From assembly GCF_900111075.1 (NCBI RefSeq), contig NZ_FOFZ01000004.1, positions 1 to 64,000 on the forward strand: DNA of 64,000 nt, written 5' to 3'. This document shows positions 45,513 through 56,537 of this stretch, in pieces; the stretch's first letter is position 1; the number at the start of each line of letters is the position of its first letter. This DNA is from Flavobacterium frigoris (GTDB taxonomy: Bacteria; Bacteroidota; Bacteroidia; Flavobacteriales; Flavobacteriaceae). Position numbers and translations under genes: made by a program. Below the pieces are notes generated by a model. The model was not told the origin of the DNA. It did no database searches and saw nothing but the letters and a program-made list of their open reading frames with translations.

Positions 45513-47246
45513 TTATTTAGTTAACCATTTGAGTAATACTTTTTCTAAATCTGATATAATAATAGGCTTTGGCAGATAGTCACTCATTCCTGATTCAAAA
45601 CATTTCTCTTTGTCTTCAGTCATTATTCCGGCTGTTATGGCAACAATTGGAGTTTGTGCCCCATTAGACAATAACCGAATCTCTTTGGTTGCTTCATATC
45701 CATTTTTGTTGGGCATCTGAATATCCATTAATATGATATCTGGTTTTTCCTTTTTAAATTGCAGTACGGCCTCATTTCCATCTCCTGCCACAAAAACAAT
45801 TGCGTTTGGCATTATTTTCTTTACCAATGTCCTTGCTAATAAAATATTTATTTTATTATCCTCTACTATTAAAACCTTCTTTTTAGAAAGCATTTTAAAA
45901 GGAATAACACGGTTACTAATGATTGAATTAATTGAACAATTAACACTTTGTTTAGCGTTCACCTTCTTGAATTGAATAGCAAAAAAGAAATTGCTTCCTT
46001 CTCCTACTTTACTCTTTAATTGCAATTTACTATCCATTAAGGCTAAAAGTTTGTTTGATATAGATAGTCCTAAACCAGTCCCGCCATATCGGCGACTTGT
46101 AGAATTGTCTTCTTGAATAAAAGACTTAAATATTTTTTTATTATTACTCTCCTTTATACCAATACCCGTATCTTTTAAAGAGAAATTAAATATACAGGAA
46201 TCTTTACTTCCAGAGGGAGTTTCAGAGATATCCAAAGTAATTTTTCCTGTATCGGTAAATTTTAACGCATTGCCTATCAAGTTTACTAATATTTGTTTTA
46301 GCCGGGGCGCATCTGCTTGAATATAATGTGATACTTTGTAATCGATATTAAGGACTAAATCTATCTTCTTCCTTATCGCCTGACATTTAAACAAATCAAT
46401 AACTTGTTTAGTTAGTTCATAGATATCTGTCTTTATAATTTCCAGTTCTAATTTACCAGCTTCAATTTTAGAAAAGTCTAATACATCATTCACAATATGC
46501 ATTAGCAGTATGGATGATTCGTTAACTGTCGACACATATTCCAGATGATTCTTTTCTAGATTTGATTTCATTAACAAATCGGTGAAACCAATTATTCCAT
46601 TTAAGGGTGTTCTAATTTCGTGACTCATATTAGCCAAGAAATCCGTTTTAGTACTGTTAGCTACTTCTGCCTCTTCTTTTGCTTTAATTAATTCAATCTC
46701 CATCAACTTTCGCTCGGTAATATCAATTACGGAGATATGACAATGCTCCGTATTTTGATCTACAATACCTGTAATGTAAACATATAAAGTTTCATGTTCG
46801 TTATTTATAATGGCGACTTCACAAGATTCTTTTTTCGAGTATTCAAACACTTTTTCCAAAAAAAGATTGAAAGTTGGTTTGGTATCATCTGAAACAAAAA
46901 AACCAAACCGACTATTTACCAATTTAAATCGGTCTTTTCCTAATAGCTCGGCGCCGGCCCGATTTAGTTCGACGATATCTCCATCCTTATTGATTGTAAA
47001 ATAACCCGAAGGCAAAAAATCGTATAGTTCAGTATATTTCTGAGTGGCCGTATCGGCTTGACCCTTGGCTAATGCAAGTTCTGCATTTTGCATTTCTAGT
47101 TCAATCTGATGTACTTCTAATTCATGGACAAGTCTAATCACGTCGCTGTCAACTAAATTAAAAGCTGACTTCTCATTCCTCTGTATTGCTTCTGCCTTTT
47201 GACGAAGAGTTAGGACTTCCTGTATATTATCTTTGCCATTTTCCAT
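45513..47246 (-). CDS. PAS hybrid sensor histidine kinase
   Basis: 577 residues from the ATG at 47246 ([19 protein letters not shown], matching the start of the 39568 paralogue). N-terminal coiled coil ([19 protein letters not shown]), one PAS (about 65-180), HisKA with His209 in [12 protein letters not shown], HATPase ([23 protein letters not shown]), receiver with Asp508 in [13 protein letters not shown]. Soluble. It is a one-PAS version of the kinase at 39568; the group has likely expanded by duplication. Confidence 0.88.
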   Translation of the reverse strand: MENGKDNIQEVLTLRQKAEAIQRNEKSAFNLVDSDVIRLVHELEVHQIELEMQNAELALAKGQADTATQKYTELYDFLPSGYFTINKDGDIVELNRAGAELLGKDRFKLVNSRFGFFVSDDTKPTFNLFLEKVFEYSKKESCEVAIINNEHETLYVYITGIVDQNTEHCHISVIDITERKLMEIELIKAKEEAEVANSTKTDFLANMSHEIRTPLNGIIGFTDLLMKSNLEKNHLEYVSTVNESSILLMHIVNDVLDFSKIEAGKLELEIIKTDIYELTKQVIDLFKCQAIRKKIDLVLNIDYKVSHYIQADAPRLKQILVNLIGNALKFTDTGKITLDISETPSGSKDSCIFNFSLKDTGIGIKESNNKKIFKSFIQEDNSTSRRYGGTGLGLSISNKLLALMDSKLQLKSKVGEGSNFFFAIQFKKVNAKQSVNCSINSIISNRVIPFKMLSKKKVLIVEDNKINILLARTLVKKIMPNAIVFVAGDGNEAVLQFKKEKPDIILMDIQMPNKNGYEATKEIRLLSNGAQTPIVAITAGIMTEDKEKCFESGMSDYLPKPIIISDLEKVLLKWLTK

Positions 47247-47366
47247 AAATAAATACTTTATTTTCAATAAATTTAAATAAAAATTATCATTCTTTTATAA
47301 AAAAGACTTAATCCTTATCCATAACTAGGATAAATAATAAACTTTAATTTTTGAAAAAAAAATAGC

Positions 47367-50300
47367 TTATTTATTCAACCACTTAATTAATAGTTGTTTT
47401 AAATCAACTTCAATTATAGGTTTTGATAAATAATCGTCCAACCCTGCCTCCAGACATTTTTCTTTATCACCACTCATTATACCTGCTGTAATTGCAATAA
47501 TTGGAGTACTTGGACCGCCTTGTAGCCGTCTAATTTCGTAAGTGGCTTCGTATCCATTTTTATTCGGCATTTGAATATCCATCAAAATAATATCCGGTTT
47601 TTCCTTCTCATATTGTGCTACAGCTTCGTTTCCGTCCCTAGCTTCATAGATAGTGCAATTAGTAATTATTCTTTTAACAAGCGTTTTTGCTAAAAGCATA
47701 TTGATTCTATTATCCTCAACAATTAGAACCCTTTTATCACTAATGCTTCCCATTGCGATATCTTCAGTTATGTTAATGTATTCAGAAGTTCTTTTATTGT
47801 TACTTTTTAATTTTTTAAATTCAATTTCGAAGAAAAAATCACTTCCATCACCATACTTACTGATCAATTGTAATTTACTCCCCATTAATGCTAACAACTG
47901 ATTTGAAATCGACAACCCTAATCCTGTTCCTCCAAACTTTCGACTGGTTGAGTTATCTTCTTGCACAAATGAATTAAATATTTTATCCTTATTAGCTACT
48001 TTGATTCCAACGCCTGTGTCTTTTACTGAAAATTTTAAAATTGTGTTTTTCTTATCCAATGCCGCTATCTCAGTGATGTCTAAACGTATTTCTCCAAAAC
48101 TTGTGAATTTTAATGCATTACTCAATAAATTTACCAAAATTTGTTTGAGCCTAACAGAATCTGCCATTATATTTTCTGGAACATTCTCACTTAGATTTAA
48201 TACTACACCAATGTTTTTCTGGTTCGCTTGATAGCTGAATAAATCAATGACCTGACGCGTTAATTTATACAGACTAATTTTTTCAATATTCAATTCTAGT
48301 TTACCGGATTCTATTTTAGAAAAATCCAAAACATCATTTACAATCTGCATTAAAGAAGTGGCAGACTCATTAATCGTCGACATATATTCTAACTGATTTT
48401 TTTCCATTTCTGATTTCATCAATAAATGGGTAAATCCTATGATACCATTCAATGGCGTTCTAATTTCATGGCTCATATTCGCTAGAAAATCAGTTTTGGC
48501 CTTGTTTGCTGCTTCAGATTGTTCTTTTGACTTCACTAATTCAATTTCCATTAATTTTCGTTTCGTAATATCAATAAAGCTAATTACAATTTCAGTGATT
48601 GCACCTTTGCTTTCTTGAAAAGCAAAACCATTAACTAATAGCCATACAATATCATTTGTTAACGGTCGATTTACTCCAACAGTCACATTATTTATTGAAC
48701 TTTTAGATTTTAAAATTTGATTTATCGGGTAATCTTCAACTAGCATTTCACCCCCTTCTTCATTAATAAATTTCCACGCTGAGTCAGTAGCTATTTTTCC
48801 CTGCATTTGATCAACCGTTATTCCTAGCAATTCAATTGCTTTTTCATTACTCATGATAATCGATGTATCTGGTCTATGAACAATAATCCCAGCATCGAGA
48901 TTTTGCAATAATCCACGATATCGTTCCTCACTTTTCGCCAGTGATTCATCGATAAGTTTAACCTTTGTAATATCACGAGAAAGGCAGATAAAATGGATTT
49001 CATTATCAACCGTTTCCTTCATAGGAGCTATTGATAGTTCATACCAACGCAATTCATTTTTTTTCTCCAAAGAATATTGACGCCCAGTTGAAAATCCTTT
49101 TTCAGCTGCTTCTTGGATGGCTGAGAAAGCTAAATTAGTAGCATCAGGAGGTAATATATCAGAAATTTTCTTACCGATAAATCGATTTGTTGGTTCCACA
49201 ATGGAATCTTTAAGATGCGAATGATAGTTGTATATGGTACCGTCTAAACCAACTTCTAACATTAGATCTGGAATCGCTTCAATAATTGCCTCTAACTTTT
49301 TATTAGACTTTTTGAAATCTTCTTCGGCTTTTTTGCGTTCACTTATGTCTCTAACTATTGCTACAATTCGTCCGTCAGTGAGCATTTTGGCAGAAATTTC
49401 TACTGGTACCGATGTTTGATCCTTTCGCAACATATCACGCTCAATTGAAGTTCGTTCTCCATTTAACAATTCTTTTTGCATCAATGGTCTACGTATAAGC
49501 GTAACATTTGTATAAAGGTCTGTAATATTTTTTTTACACAATTCTTCTTTAGTATAACCAAGCATAGCGCACGCGCTTTTATTCACTTCGAGAAGATTTC
49601 CTGATACGTCATTAATAAAAATAGCATCTGAAGCTTGCTCAACAAGACTACCGTATTTTTCTTCACTATTAATTAATTGTTCTTTTATATTTTTTAATTC
49701 GGTAATCTCCGTCATTGATCCATTTAAACGAATTGCTTTTCCATATTCATCTCTGGATATTACCCCTCTATCGTAAAATATTCCATAACTCCCATCAAAT
49801 TTTTGAAAACGGAATTCATCTGACCAAAAATTTGAAGTTCCTGCATAAGACTCCTCAAGATTTTTTATAACCCTTTCTCTATCATCCGGATGAACCTTTG
49901 ATCGCCATATAAAACTGTTGTTTTTACCATTAGGCAAACTACTTCCAAAGCCTAAGAGATCCGAAAAAGCTTGATTGTTCCAACTTTCTTCCGTCAATAT
50001 ATCATATTCAAACACTGCATCATTAGTGGCACGTGAAATCATTTCAAATCGTTGGTTTGCTTTTTTAATTTCTTCTTCTGCCTTTTTCCGGTCTGTTAAG
50101 TCAAAGCCCATACCCAAAAGGCATCTTTTTCCTTCATATTCTATTGCTAAAGAATTGATATAATAGTGTACCTTCTTTTTTGTTTTCGTAGAGAATTCAA
50201 CCTCAATACCAGGAGATTCTTTTTTAAATACATTCTTAATTCTTTTTCTAATCCTATCCTTCTCATTCTCATCATAGAAATCCACTGGCTTCATTTGACT

Positions 50301-53300
50301 AATTTCATGGCCGTTATACCCCGTAATAGTCTCAAAATTTGTATTCCATTTCACAAATTTTCCAGCTTCATCATAGAGATAAAATATTCCAGGTAGATTA
50401 TTTATTATCGTTTCTGAAAGTAGTTTTTCTTTAAAAATTAAATCTTCAGCTATTTTACGTTTTGTAATATCGGTAATGGTTCCTATATAACCCACAATCT
50501 GATTTTCTTTATTTCGCTCTGGCGTTGCCTGTCCCATCACCCAAGCAATAGTACCATCAGGTTTTATAAACCGATATTCAGATAATGATTTTTCATTATT
50601 TATGGTAGCATTTTCCCAACCATTAAGAATAGAGCTCCTATCTTCTTCATGAACGGCGTTAAGCCATCCATTCCCCAAAGCTTCATCAAATGAAAGCCCT
50701 GAAATTTGAGTCCAACTTGGATTAACATAATTGGTATACCCAGCCGCATCCGTACGAAATATTCCCACTGGAGATACCTCCGTAAGTGTGTGGTATCTTT
50801 TTTCACTTTGAAAAATAGCCTCTTCCGCTTTTTTATTTTGAATTTCTTTTTCAAAAACTTCCAAAGCAAAAGACACATCGTCAGTGGCTTTATTTAACAA
50901 TTCAATTTCTTCGTCATCAAAAAAGTTTTTATCGCTTGCATAGAAACTAAAAACACCTATTACTTTACCGCTCCTTTTAATAGGTGAGGACAGTACTGAA
51001 TTGTAGCCTCGGCTAAGCGCGTCTTCGCTCCATGGCTTCATTAAACTGCAATCTTCAATATCATTACAAACAACATATTTCCCCTCTCTTATTGCTGTTC
51101 CCGCCGGACCCCTTCCTTCAGGAATATCCTTAGTCGAAATCGTTTTGATGACAGAGTGATATCCGTTATCCTCGCCCGCAATCATTACAGGTATCACTTT
51201 AGCTGTATTCTCTTCATGCAAACCAATCCATGCCATTCTAAACTTACCCACCTCAACCGCAATAGTACATGCTTCCTTAAAAAGCATTTCTTCATTAGTG
51301 GCGCGAACAATAACCTGATTAATTCTACTGATAAATGAATAAAGTCGATTGACTTTTACTAGTTTTTGTTCTTCTTGTAATCGCTCCGTTATATCCGTAA
51401 CGATACCGTGACAAATTACCGTTCCTTCCGCTTCAACTACTGGCAAAGAATTTACCTCATGCCACACTAATCCTTTTGATGGATGAAAATAGCGATACCT
51501 GCCTTTAAGAGGAACCAACTTAGACTTAGTTACTTTAATTTTTTTAGTCACCATTTCTAAATCCTCGGGATGAATCAATGCAAAAATCTTTTCTGGATGA
51601 TTCTCTATTTCTGCATGATTGAATCCATAAATATCCTTTAATGCCTTACTAGCATAAGGATAACTTAACGATCCATCGCTGTTTTGACGCATGGAGTAAA
51701 TTAAACCAGGCGATGTAGCAGCGATTTTAGCAAATTTATCCCTTTCTTTTATTAAGGACTCGATTGCTTCTTTTGTTACTGTTATATCCTTTAAGTTAGC
51801 TATAATACCATTAACTCCACTGTCATCTATCATATTAGTAACAACTCCTTCTAACCATATGTAATTTCCGTTTTTATGCTTTACCTGAAACAATAAAGGA
51901 ATTGGTTTTCCTGGACTAGTTATCGCTTTTTCTAACATCTTGTAGACATACTCTAAAAAATCTGGATGAAAATAATCTTCATCCGCAATTGCATCAAATT
52001 CTTCATTTGTATAACCAGTGACACGGGCAGATGAAGGACTTCTAAAAATAACTTTAAGTTCTTTATTTACAACAGTGATTATTCCTTGATTATTCTCTAC
52101 TAAAGCTCTAAAACGTTTTTCATTTTTTTCAACAATAGCCTCAGAATATTTCTTTTCGGTAATATCTCTAAAAAAGTTTGACATACCGTCAGCTGATGGG
52201 TAAAAATGATTTTCTAACCACTGGCTGTTATTATAAAAATATTCAAAACAATAATATTCATTAGTCGCTTTAGCTTTATTAAATGCATCTCCTAAACTTG
52301 AGTTCATCGCTTCTGGAAATTCTGTCCAGATATTCTTCCCAATCATTTTCGCAGGATTACAGCCCATAATTTCACCCGCTTTTTTATTCATATAGGTATA
52401 ACACCAGTTGTTATCTAGTGCCACAAAAGCATCTGTTATACGCTCAAATGTATTGGTGAGTAATTCATTTGCTCGTTTAATTTCAGTAATATCTTTAACA
52501 AAACCCATAAACCGATTTTCAGAAAGTTTTACTGAATCAACGCGAGACCATATAATTTCTCCTGACTTATGAATTATTTTAAACTCTCCTTTTGACCCTC
52601 CTACTTTTTTTACTTTATTAAAACACATCCCCAAATCTTCAAGAGATTCGTGAAATGTTATATCCATCATTGATAATGTTAAAAGCTCTTCTTCTGAATA
52701 ACCAAGAATTGAAGATACAGCTTTATTTACCTCAATAAAACTACCAGTTTCATCAGCTATAAAAATTCCATCTGGAGCATTTTCAATATAATTTTTAAAT
52801 TTTCGGTTACTTTCTTCTTCTACTAATTTTAGTTTTAATTCTGTTTTTTTTTGTCTTATTGCATCAAGTTCTTCTGTAATTTGTCTTTTTTCAGTAATGT
52901 CTTGCGTATTCCCTCGTAGACCAATTACATTTCCATTTTCATCAATAATTGGGTAAACAATTGCATGAACCCATTTTGTTTTATTGGTATTAATAATGGC
53001 ACATTGCTCTGCCTCAAATGGTTTTTTGTCAATTTTAGATTGCTTAACTTTATTAAAAAATATATCAACATCTGATTTTGAAAATCGATTTACATATTCC
53101 TGAAATAAATCTTGATTATCCTTTTTTTCTAATTCATAAATCGAATACAATTCGTTAGACCAAATCATTTTATGATCTAAATAATTGTACTCCCAACTTC
53201 CTATTTTTGATATTTTTTGAGCGTTTTCAAGTAGTTCCTCACTTTCTAATAAATCAGCCTCTGCTTTTTTAATTTTAGTAACATCTCGTCCTATTGCATA

Positions 53301-53705
53301 AATAATCTCTTTTGAGGAATCTACGCTTGTTGTCCATTGTATACAAACAATTTTTCCGTTTTTTTGGACAAATCTATTTTCAAAGTGTAATGAAGAAATT
53401 CCTTGCCCCAATTGTTCTAGTTCAGCATTCGATTTATCTACATCATCAGGATAGACTAATGAAATGAAAGGGATGCTCATCAATTCTTGTTTCGTATAAC
53501 CCAATATTTTTACAAAAGCAGTATTTATTTCTTTAAAAAAACCATCAGTCCCAGCTAAACAAATTAAATCTAAAGATTCATTAAAGTAGAACTCAAAATT
53601 AGTCATTAAACGCTCTTTTTCACGTAATCGATTAATTTCAAATTCTTGATCTTTTGTTATTTTGAGTAACTCATCATAAGTTAGTTTTTCTTCTTTCATA
53701 CTCAT
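47367..53705 (-). CDS. Giant multi-PAS/GAF hybrid histidine kinase (2112 residues)
   Basis: I count twelve PAS units, each closing with a D-I-T-x-x-K/R linker, ending near residues 148, 272, 407, 517, 643, 772, 1080, 1205, 1335, 1457, 1580 and 1713. A GAF domain occupies about 800-950 ([26 protein letters not shown]), between PAS 6 and 7. HisKA has His1746 ([12 protein letters not shown]), HATPase is about 1850-1970 ([23 protein letters not shown]), and the receiver has Asp2043 ([13 protein letters not shown]). No membrane helix or signal peptide, so cytoplasmic. It could integrate many small-molecule or redox signals; ligands are unknown. The last 400 residues are very like the 45513 kinase. 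Confidence 0.88.
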   Translation of the reverse strand: MSMKEEKLTYDELLKITKDQEFEINRLREKERLMTNFEFYFNESLDLICLAGTDGFFKEINTAFVKILGYTKQELMSIPFISLVYPDDVDKSNAELEQLGQGISSLHFENRFVQKNGKIVCIQWTTSVDSSKEIIYAIGRDVTKIKKAEADLLESEELLENAQKISKIGSWEYNYLDHKMIWSNELYSIYELEKKDNQDLFQEYVNRFSKSDVDIFFNKVKQSKIDKKPFEAEQCAIINTNKTKWVHAIVYPIIDENGNVIGLRGNTQDITEKRQITEELDAIRQKKTELKLKLVEEESNRKFKNYIENAPDGIFIADETGSFIEVNKAVSSILGYSEEELLTLSMMDITFHESLEDLGMCFNKVKKVGGSKGEFKIIHKSGEIIWSRVDSVKLSENRFMGFVKDITEIKRANELLTNTFERITDAFVALDNNWCYTYMNKKAGEIMGCNPAKMIGKNIWTEFPEAMNSSLGDAFNKAKATNEYYCFEYFYNNSQWLENHFYPSADGMSNFFRDITEKKYSEAIVEKNEKRFRALVENNQGIITVVNKELKVIFRSPSSARVTGYTNEEFDAIADEDYFHPDFLEYVYKMLEKAITSPGKPIPLLFQVKHKNGNYIWLEGVVTNMIDDSGVNGIIANLKDITVTKEAIESLIKERDKFAKIAATSPGLIYSMRQNSDGSLSYPYASKALKDIYGFNHAEIENHPEKIFALIHPEDLEMVTKKIKVTKSKLVPLKGRYRYFHPSKGLVWHEVNSLPVVEAEGTVICHGIVTDITERLQEEQKLVKVNRLYSFISRINQVIVRATNEEMLFKEACTIAVEVGKFRMAWIGLHEENTAKVIPVMIAGEDNGYHSVIKTISTKDIPEGRGPAGTAIREGKYVVCNDIEDCSLMKPWSEDALSRGYNSVLSSPIKRSGKVIGVFSFYASDKNFFDDEEIELLNKATDDVSFALEVFEKEIQNKKAEEAIFQSEKRYHTLTEVSPVGIFRTDAAGYTNYVNPSWTQISGLSFDEALGNGWLNAVHEEDRSSILNGWENATINNEKSLSEYRFIKPDGTIAWVMGQATPERNKENQIVGYIGTITDITKRKIAEDLIFKEKLLSETIINNLPGIFYLYDEAGKFVKWNTNFETITGYNGHEISQMKPVDFYDENEKDRIRKRIKNVFKKESPGIEVEFSTKTKKKVHYYINSLAIEYEGKRCLLGMGFDLTDRKKAEEEIKKANQRFEMISRATNDAVFEYDILTEESWNNQAFSDLLGFGSSLPNGKNNSFIWRSKVHPDDRERVIKNLEESYAGTSNFWSDEFRFQKFDGSYGIFYDRGVISRDEYGKAIRLNGSMTEITELKNIKEQLINSEEKYGSLVEQASDAIFINDVSGNLLEVNKSACAMLGYTKEELCKKNITDLYTNVTLIRRPLMQKELLNGERTSIERDMLRKDQTSVPVEISAKMLTDGRIVAIVRDISERKKAEEDFKKSNKKLEAIIEAIPDLMLEVGLDGTIYNYHSHLKDSIVEPTNRFIGKKISDILPPDATNLAFSAIQEAAEKGFSTGRQYSLEKKNELRWYELSIAPMKETVDNEIHFICLSRDITKVKLIDESLAKSEERYRGLLQNLDAGIIVHRPDTSIIMSNEKAIELLGITVDQMQGKIATDSAWKFINEEGGEMLVEDYPINQILKSKSSINNVTVGVNRPLTNDIVWLLVNGFAFQESKGAITEIVISFIDITKRKLMEIELVKSKEQSEAANKAKTDFLANMSHEIRTPLNGIIGFTHLLMKSEMEKNQLEYMSTINESATSLMQIVNDVLDFSKIESGKLELNIEKISLYKLTRQVIDLFSYQANQKNIGVVLNLSENVPENIMADSVRLKQILVNLLSNALKFTSFGEIRLDITEIAALDKKNTILKFSVKDTGVGIKVANKDKIFNSFVQEDNSTSRKFGGTGLGLSISNQLLALMGSKLQLISKYGDGSDFFFEIEFKKLKSNNKRTSEYINITEDIAMGSISDKRVLIVEDNRINMLLAKTLVKRIITNCTIYEARDGNEAVAQYEKEKPDIILMDIQMPNKNGYEATYEIRRLQGGPSTPIIAITAGIMSGDKEKCLEAGLDDYLSKPIIEVDLKQLLIKWLNK

Positions 53706-53799
53706 TCTTAAAAATCATAAATTATTTACGCTAAATATAATAAAAATTTATTTAGATAAATTCTTAAATCATTTAATAAAACAGTAAACTTAATCGAGT

Positions 53800-53843
53800 G
53801 TGACATTTGTTACTGTGTACCCAATCTTGTGAATTTATCTTTG
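53800..53843 (+). promoter_or_regulatory. Crp-like operator plus -7 box for the RND efflux operon (site 5)
   Basis: GTGAC-ATTT-GTTAC at 53800-53813 followed by TG, perfect -7 box TATCTTTG at 53836-53843, spacing 29.5 bp. The same -7 sequence and same operator spacing as the dioxygenase promoter at 27502. Confidence 0.85.
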
Positions 53844-53866
53844 TCTAATAATTAGAAATAAAAATT

Positions 53867-55180
53867 ATGAAGAAAATAAATTTAATAGTACTATTTGGGA
53901 TAATTTTCATGTCATCAATTAGTTATAGTCAAGATACATTGGCTATTTCTAAAACTGATCTTTGGCAGAAAGTTGCCGATAAAAATTTACAAATTAAGAT
54001 TGCAGATCAGGAGTTTAAATCGGCACAAGCAGATTACAGACAATCCAATTCTCTTTTCTTACCGAATATTTCTGCCTCACATACAGCGATTTCGACTACA
54101 AATCCTTTAATGGCTTTTGGGTCTAAGCTGAATCAAGAAATTTTAACGGCTTCCGATTTTGATCCTAATTTATTGAATAATCCAAATCGTACTACAAACT
54201 TTGCCACTAAAATTGAAATTCTACAACCCATCATCAACATAGATGGATTGTATGGAAGACAGGCGGCAAGAGCTAAGATGAATGCATATTCACTACAAAC
54301 GGAACGTACCAAAGAATACCTGGAACTGGAAGTAAACAAATCGTTTATGGAATTGCAATTGGCCTATAAAGCTGTTGTCGTTTTAGAAAAAGCAAATGCA
54401 ACTGCGGCAGAAAACTTGAAGTTAATAGGAAACTATTTCAAACAAGGGATTCTTCAAAAAACAGATTTGCTATCCGTACAAGTTCGCGTAAGTGAAATAA
54501 AAAACCAATTGCAATATGCAAAAAGTAATGTGCAAAACGCCTCTGATTACTTGGCTTTTTTGTTGAATGAAAATCTTGGAGACAAAGTATACAAGCCTGC
54601 CGAAGCTCTAGAAAACACCATTACCATACAAACGATTAACACTTCCCTTTCGGCAAACAGAAAAGATATTCAAGCGATGGATCAGTCTACTGAAGCCTAT
54701 CAAAAAATGTTGCTATCGAGTAAAATGACTTTCTTACCTCGTTTAAATGCTTTTGGAAGTTATGAATTGTACGATGACACCCTTTTTGGGACTAATGCAA
54801 AAGGATATGTAGTAGGAGCTCAACTATCATGGAATGTATTTGACGGTTATAAATCAATTGGAAAAATGGAAAAAGCGAAAGCTGATTTCCAAAAAGCGGA
54901 GATAGAAACTCAACAATACAAAGCGAAAAGCCAACTGGAATTGAACAAAGCGAACCGCCAACTTAATGATGCTGAGAACAAGGTGAATCTATCTAAGTTA
55001 GATCTGGAACAATCACAAGAAGCGTATAGAATAAGAAGCAATCGTTTTACTCAAGGATTAGAAAAAACGACCGACTTATTACAATCTGAAACGCAGATGT
55101 TCAAAAAAGAACTGGACTATTTACAAGCTGTTTTTGAATACAATTACACTCAGGAATATTTACAGTTTTTAACAAAATAA
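53867..55180 (+). CDS. TolC-family outer-membrane protein of the RND pump
   Basis: 437 residues, signal peptide (LIVLFGIIFMSSISYSQ), two TolC coiled-coil repeats (ADYRQSNSLFLPNISASH; NKANRQLNDAENKVNLSKL). First gene of an operon with an adaptor and an RND permease. Transcribed from operator site 5, so it appears to belong to the sulfide regulon. Confidence 0.87.
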   Translation: MKKINLIVLFGIIFMSSISYSQDTLAISKTDLWQKVADKNLQIKIADQEFKSAQADYRQSNSLFLPNISASHTAISTTNPLMAFGSKLNQEILTASDFDPNLLNNPNRTTNFATKIEILQPIINIDGLYGRQAARAKMNAYSLQTERTKEYLELEVNKSFMELQLAYKAVVVLEKANATAAENLKLIGNYFKQGILQKTDLLSVQVRVSEIKNQLQYAKSNVQNASDYLAFLLNENLGDKVYKPAEALENTITIQTINTSLSANRKDIQAMDQSTEAYQKMLLSSKMTFLPRLNAFGSYELYDDTLFGTNAKGYVVGAQLSWNVFDGYKSIGKMEKAKADFQKAEIETQQYKAKSQLELNKANRQLNDAENKVNLSKLDLEQSQEAYRIRSNRFTQGLEKTTDLLQSETQMFKKELDYLQAVFEYNYTQEYLQFLTK

Positions 55181-55234
55181 AAGTCAATTTCAATGACAAT
55201 TTCAAAAATCAATTTCAATTTTAAAAGTAATATA

Positions 55235-56323
55235 ATGAAGAACTTTTTATTTAAAACGACAATAATCGCTTCCCTTTTTGTTCTACTTATTTCCTGTAAC
55301 GGAGAGAAAAAAGAAGCTGTGGCGGAATCTCCTGCAATTGCAGTTAAAGTAAGTGGCGTTGCTGAAAATGACAACAGTCCATTTGTAAGTGCAAGTGGAA
55401 AAATTGAAGCAGAAAACAGCGCTGATTTAAGTACACGAATGATGGGTTATGTAACTAAAGTTTATGTACAAATAGGACAACAAGTAAAAGCAGGACAATT
55501 ATTGGTAAGCATCAATAATTCTGATTTACTGGCAAAAAAAGCACAGGTTGATGCTAGTATTCTTCAAGCTACCGCCGGATATAACAATGCTAAAAAAGAC
55601 TACGATCGTTTTGTCGCTTTGTTCAAACAACAAAGTGCTTCCCAAAAAGAACTAGACGATATGACGGCTCGATATGAGATGGCAAAAGCAGGATTAGAAG
55701 GGGCCAGACAAATGCGAAATGAGGTAATGGCACAATTCAATTACTCTAATATCACAGCGCCGTTTTATGGAGTGGTGACTAACACTTTTGTAAAAGAAGG
55801 TGATATGGCAAATCCTGGAATGCCTTTAATAAGTGTTGAAGGTGCTTCAAAACTGCAAGTAACAGCCATGGTTTCTGAAGGTGATATCACTTCTATCAAG
55901 AAAGGAATGCCGGTAACCGTTTTAGTAAAATCGTCTAACGAAAAACTGACTGGTAAAGTAAGTGAAGTAAGCGTTTCTGCTAAGAATACTGGAGGACAAT
56001 ATTTAGTCAAAATAAATTTAGACAAAACAGACAGCGCTGTTTTATCTGGAATGTTTGTCAATGTACAATTCCCAGTGGAAAACAAAAGTACTACTACTCT
56101 AAATACAATGGTTTTAGTTCCTGAAAGTGCTTTAGTAAGACAAGGACAACTTACTGGAATCTATACTGTAGGAAATGAAAACGTAGCGCTTCTAAGATGG
56201 TTGAGAACAGGAAAAACATTTGGAGATAAAGTGGAAGTATTATCCGGATTATCAGCTGATGAAAACTATATCATCTCTGCCGAAGGAAAATTATTCAACG
56301 GAGCGAAGGTTAGCATTCAATAA
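55235..56323 (+). CDS. RND periplasmic adaptor lipoprotein
   Basis: 362 residues from the ATG at 55235 (the upstream ATG at 55193 would place 14 residues ahead of the signal peptide). Lipobox in LFVLLISCNGE. Lipoyl halves VYVQIGQQVKAGQLLVSI and ITAPFYGVVTNTFVKEGD flank a short helical hairpin; the beta-barrel and membrane-proximal domains follow. A tandem repeat tract begins two bases after its stop. Confidence 0.87.
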   Translation: MKNFLFKTTIIASLFVLLISCNGEKKEAVAESPAIAVKVSGVAENDNSPFVSASGKIEAENSADLSTRMMGYVTKVYVQIGQQVKAGQLLVSINNSDLLAKKAQVDASILQATAGYNNAKKDYDRFVALFKQQSASQKELDDMTARYEMAKAGLEGARQMRNEVMAQFNYSNITAPFYGVVTNTFVKEGDMANPGMPLISVEGASKLQVTAMVSEGDITSIKKGMPVTVLVKSSNEKLTGKVSEVSVSAKNTGGQYLVKINLDKTDSAVLSGMFVNVQFPVENKSTTTLNTMVLVPESALVRQGQLTGIYTVGNENVALLRWLRTGKTFGDKVEVLSGLSADENYIISAEGKLFNGAKVSIQ

Positions 56324-56324
56324 G

Positions 56325-56384
56325 CAGTGGTCAGTATTCAGTGATCAGTGATCAGTAGATAGTGGTCAGTGGTCAGTGGTCAGT
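56325..56384. repeat. Tandem CAGTGGT-type repeat tract
   Basis: About nine copies of a 6- to 8-base unit (CAGTGGT, CAGTGAT, CAGTAGAT, CAGTATT) run directly after the adaptor stop codon. Units are imperfect and there are no spacers, so this is not CRISPR. Length could vary between strains. Confidence 0.75.
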
Positions 56385-56403
56385 CAAAAATAGTTGTTAA
56401 TAC

Positions 56404-56523
56404 CGCGTGAGGGATAGCAGTGAAAATCCTTTTTCGTCAGTTCGAGTTTCCGCTTTTTAGCGGAAGTATCGAGAACAAGAAAAAGATTGTAACGAATAGC
56501 CCGACCCTTGTGGTCACGCCCAA
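56404..56523. repeat. Dispersed structured repeat, copy A
   Basis: From GCGTGAGGGATAGCAG to GACCCTTGTGGTCACGCCC. It has internal stems (TCCGC/GCGGA near 56448-56465) and terminal dyad GCGTGA/TCACGC. An inverted relative lies at 60421-60525, sharing the GGGCGTG, GTCGGGCTA and CTATCCCTCACGC words. Such elements are scattered between operons in Flavobacterium. It sits between the adaptor and RND permease genes. Confidence 0.7.
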
Positions 56524-56537
56524 ATAAATAAAATATT

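Noticed and set aside
56325..56384. CRISPR-like repeat tract
   Set aside because: Units of 6-8 bp without spacers; a simple tandem repeat.
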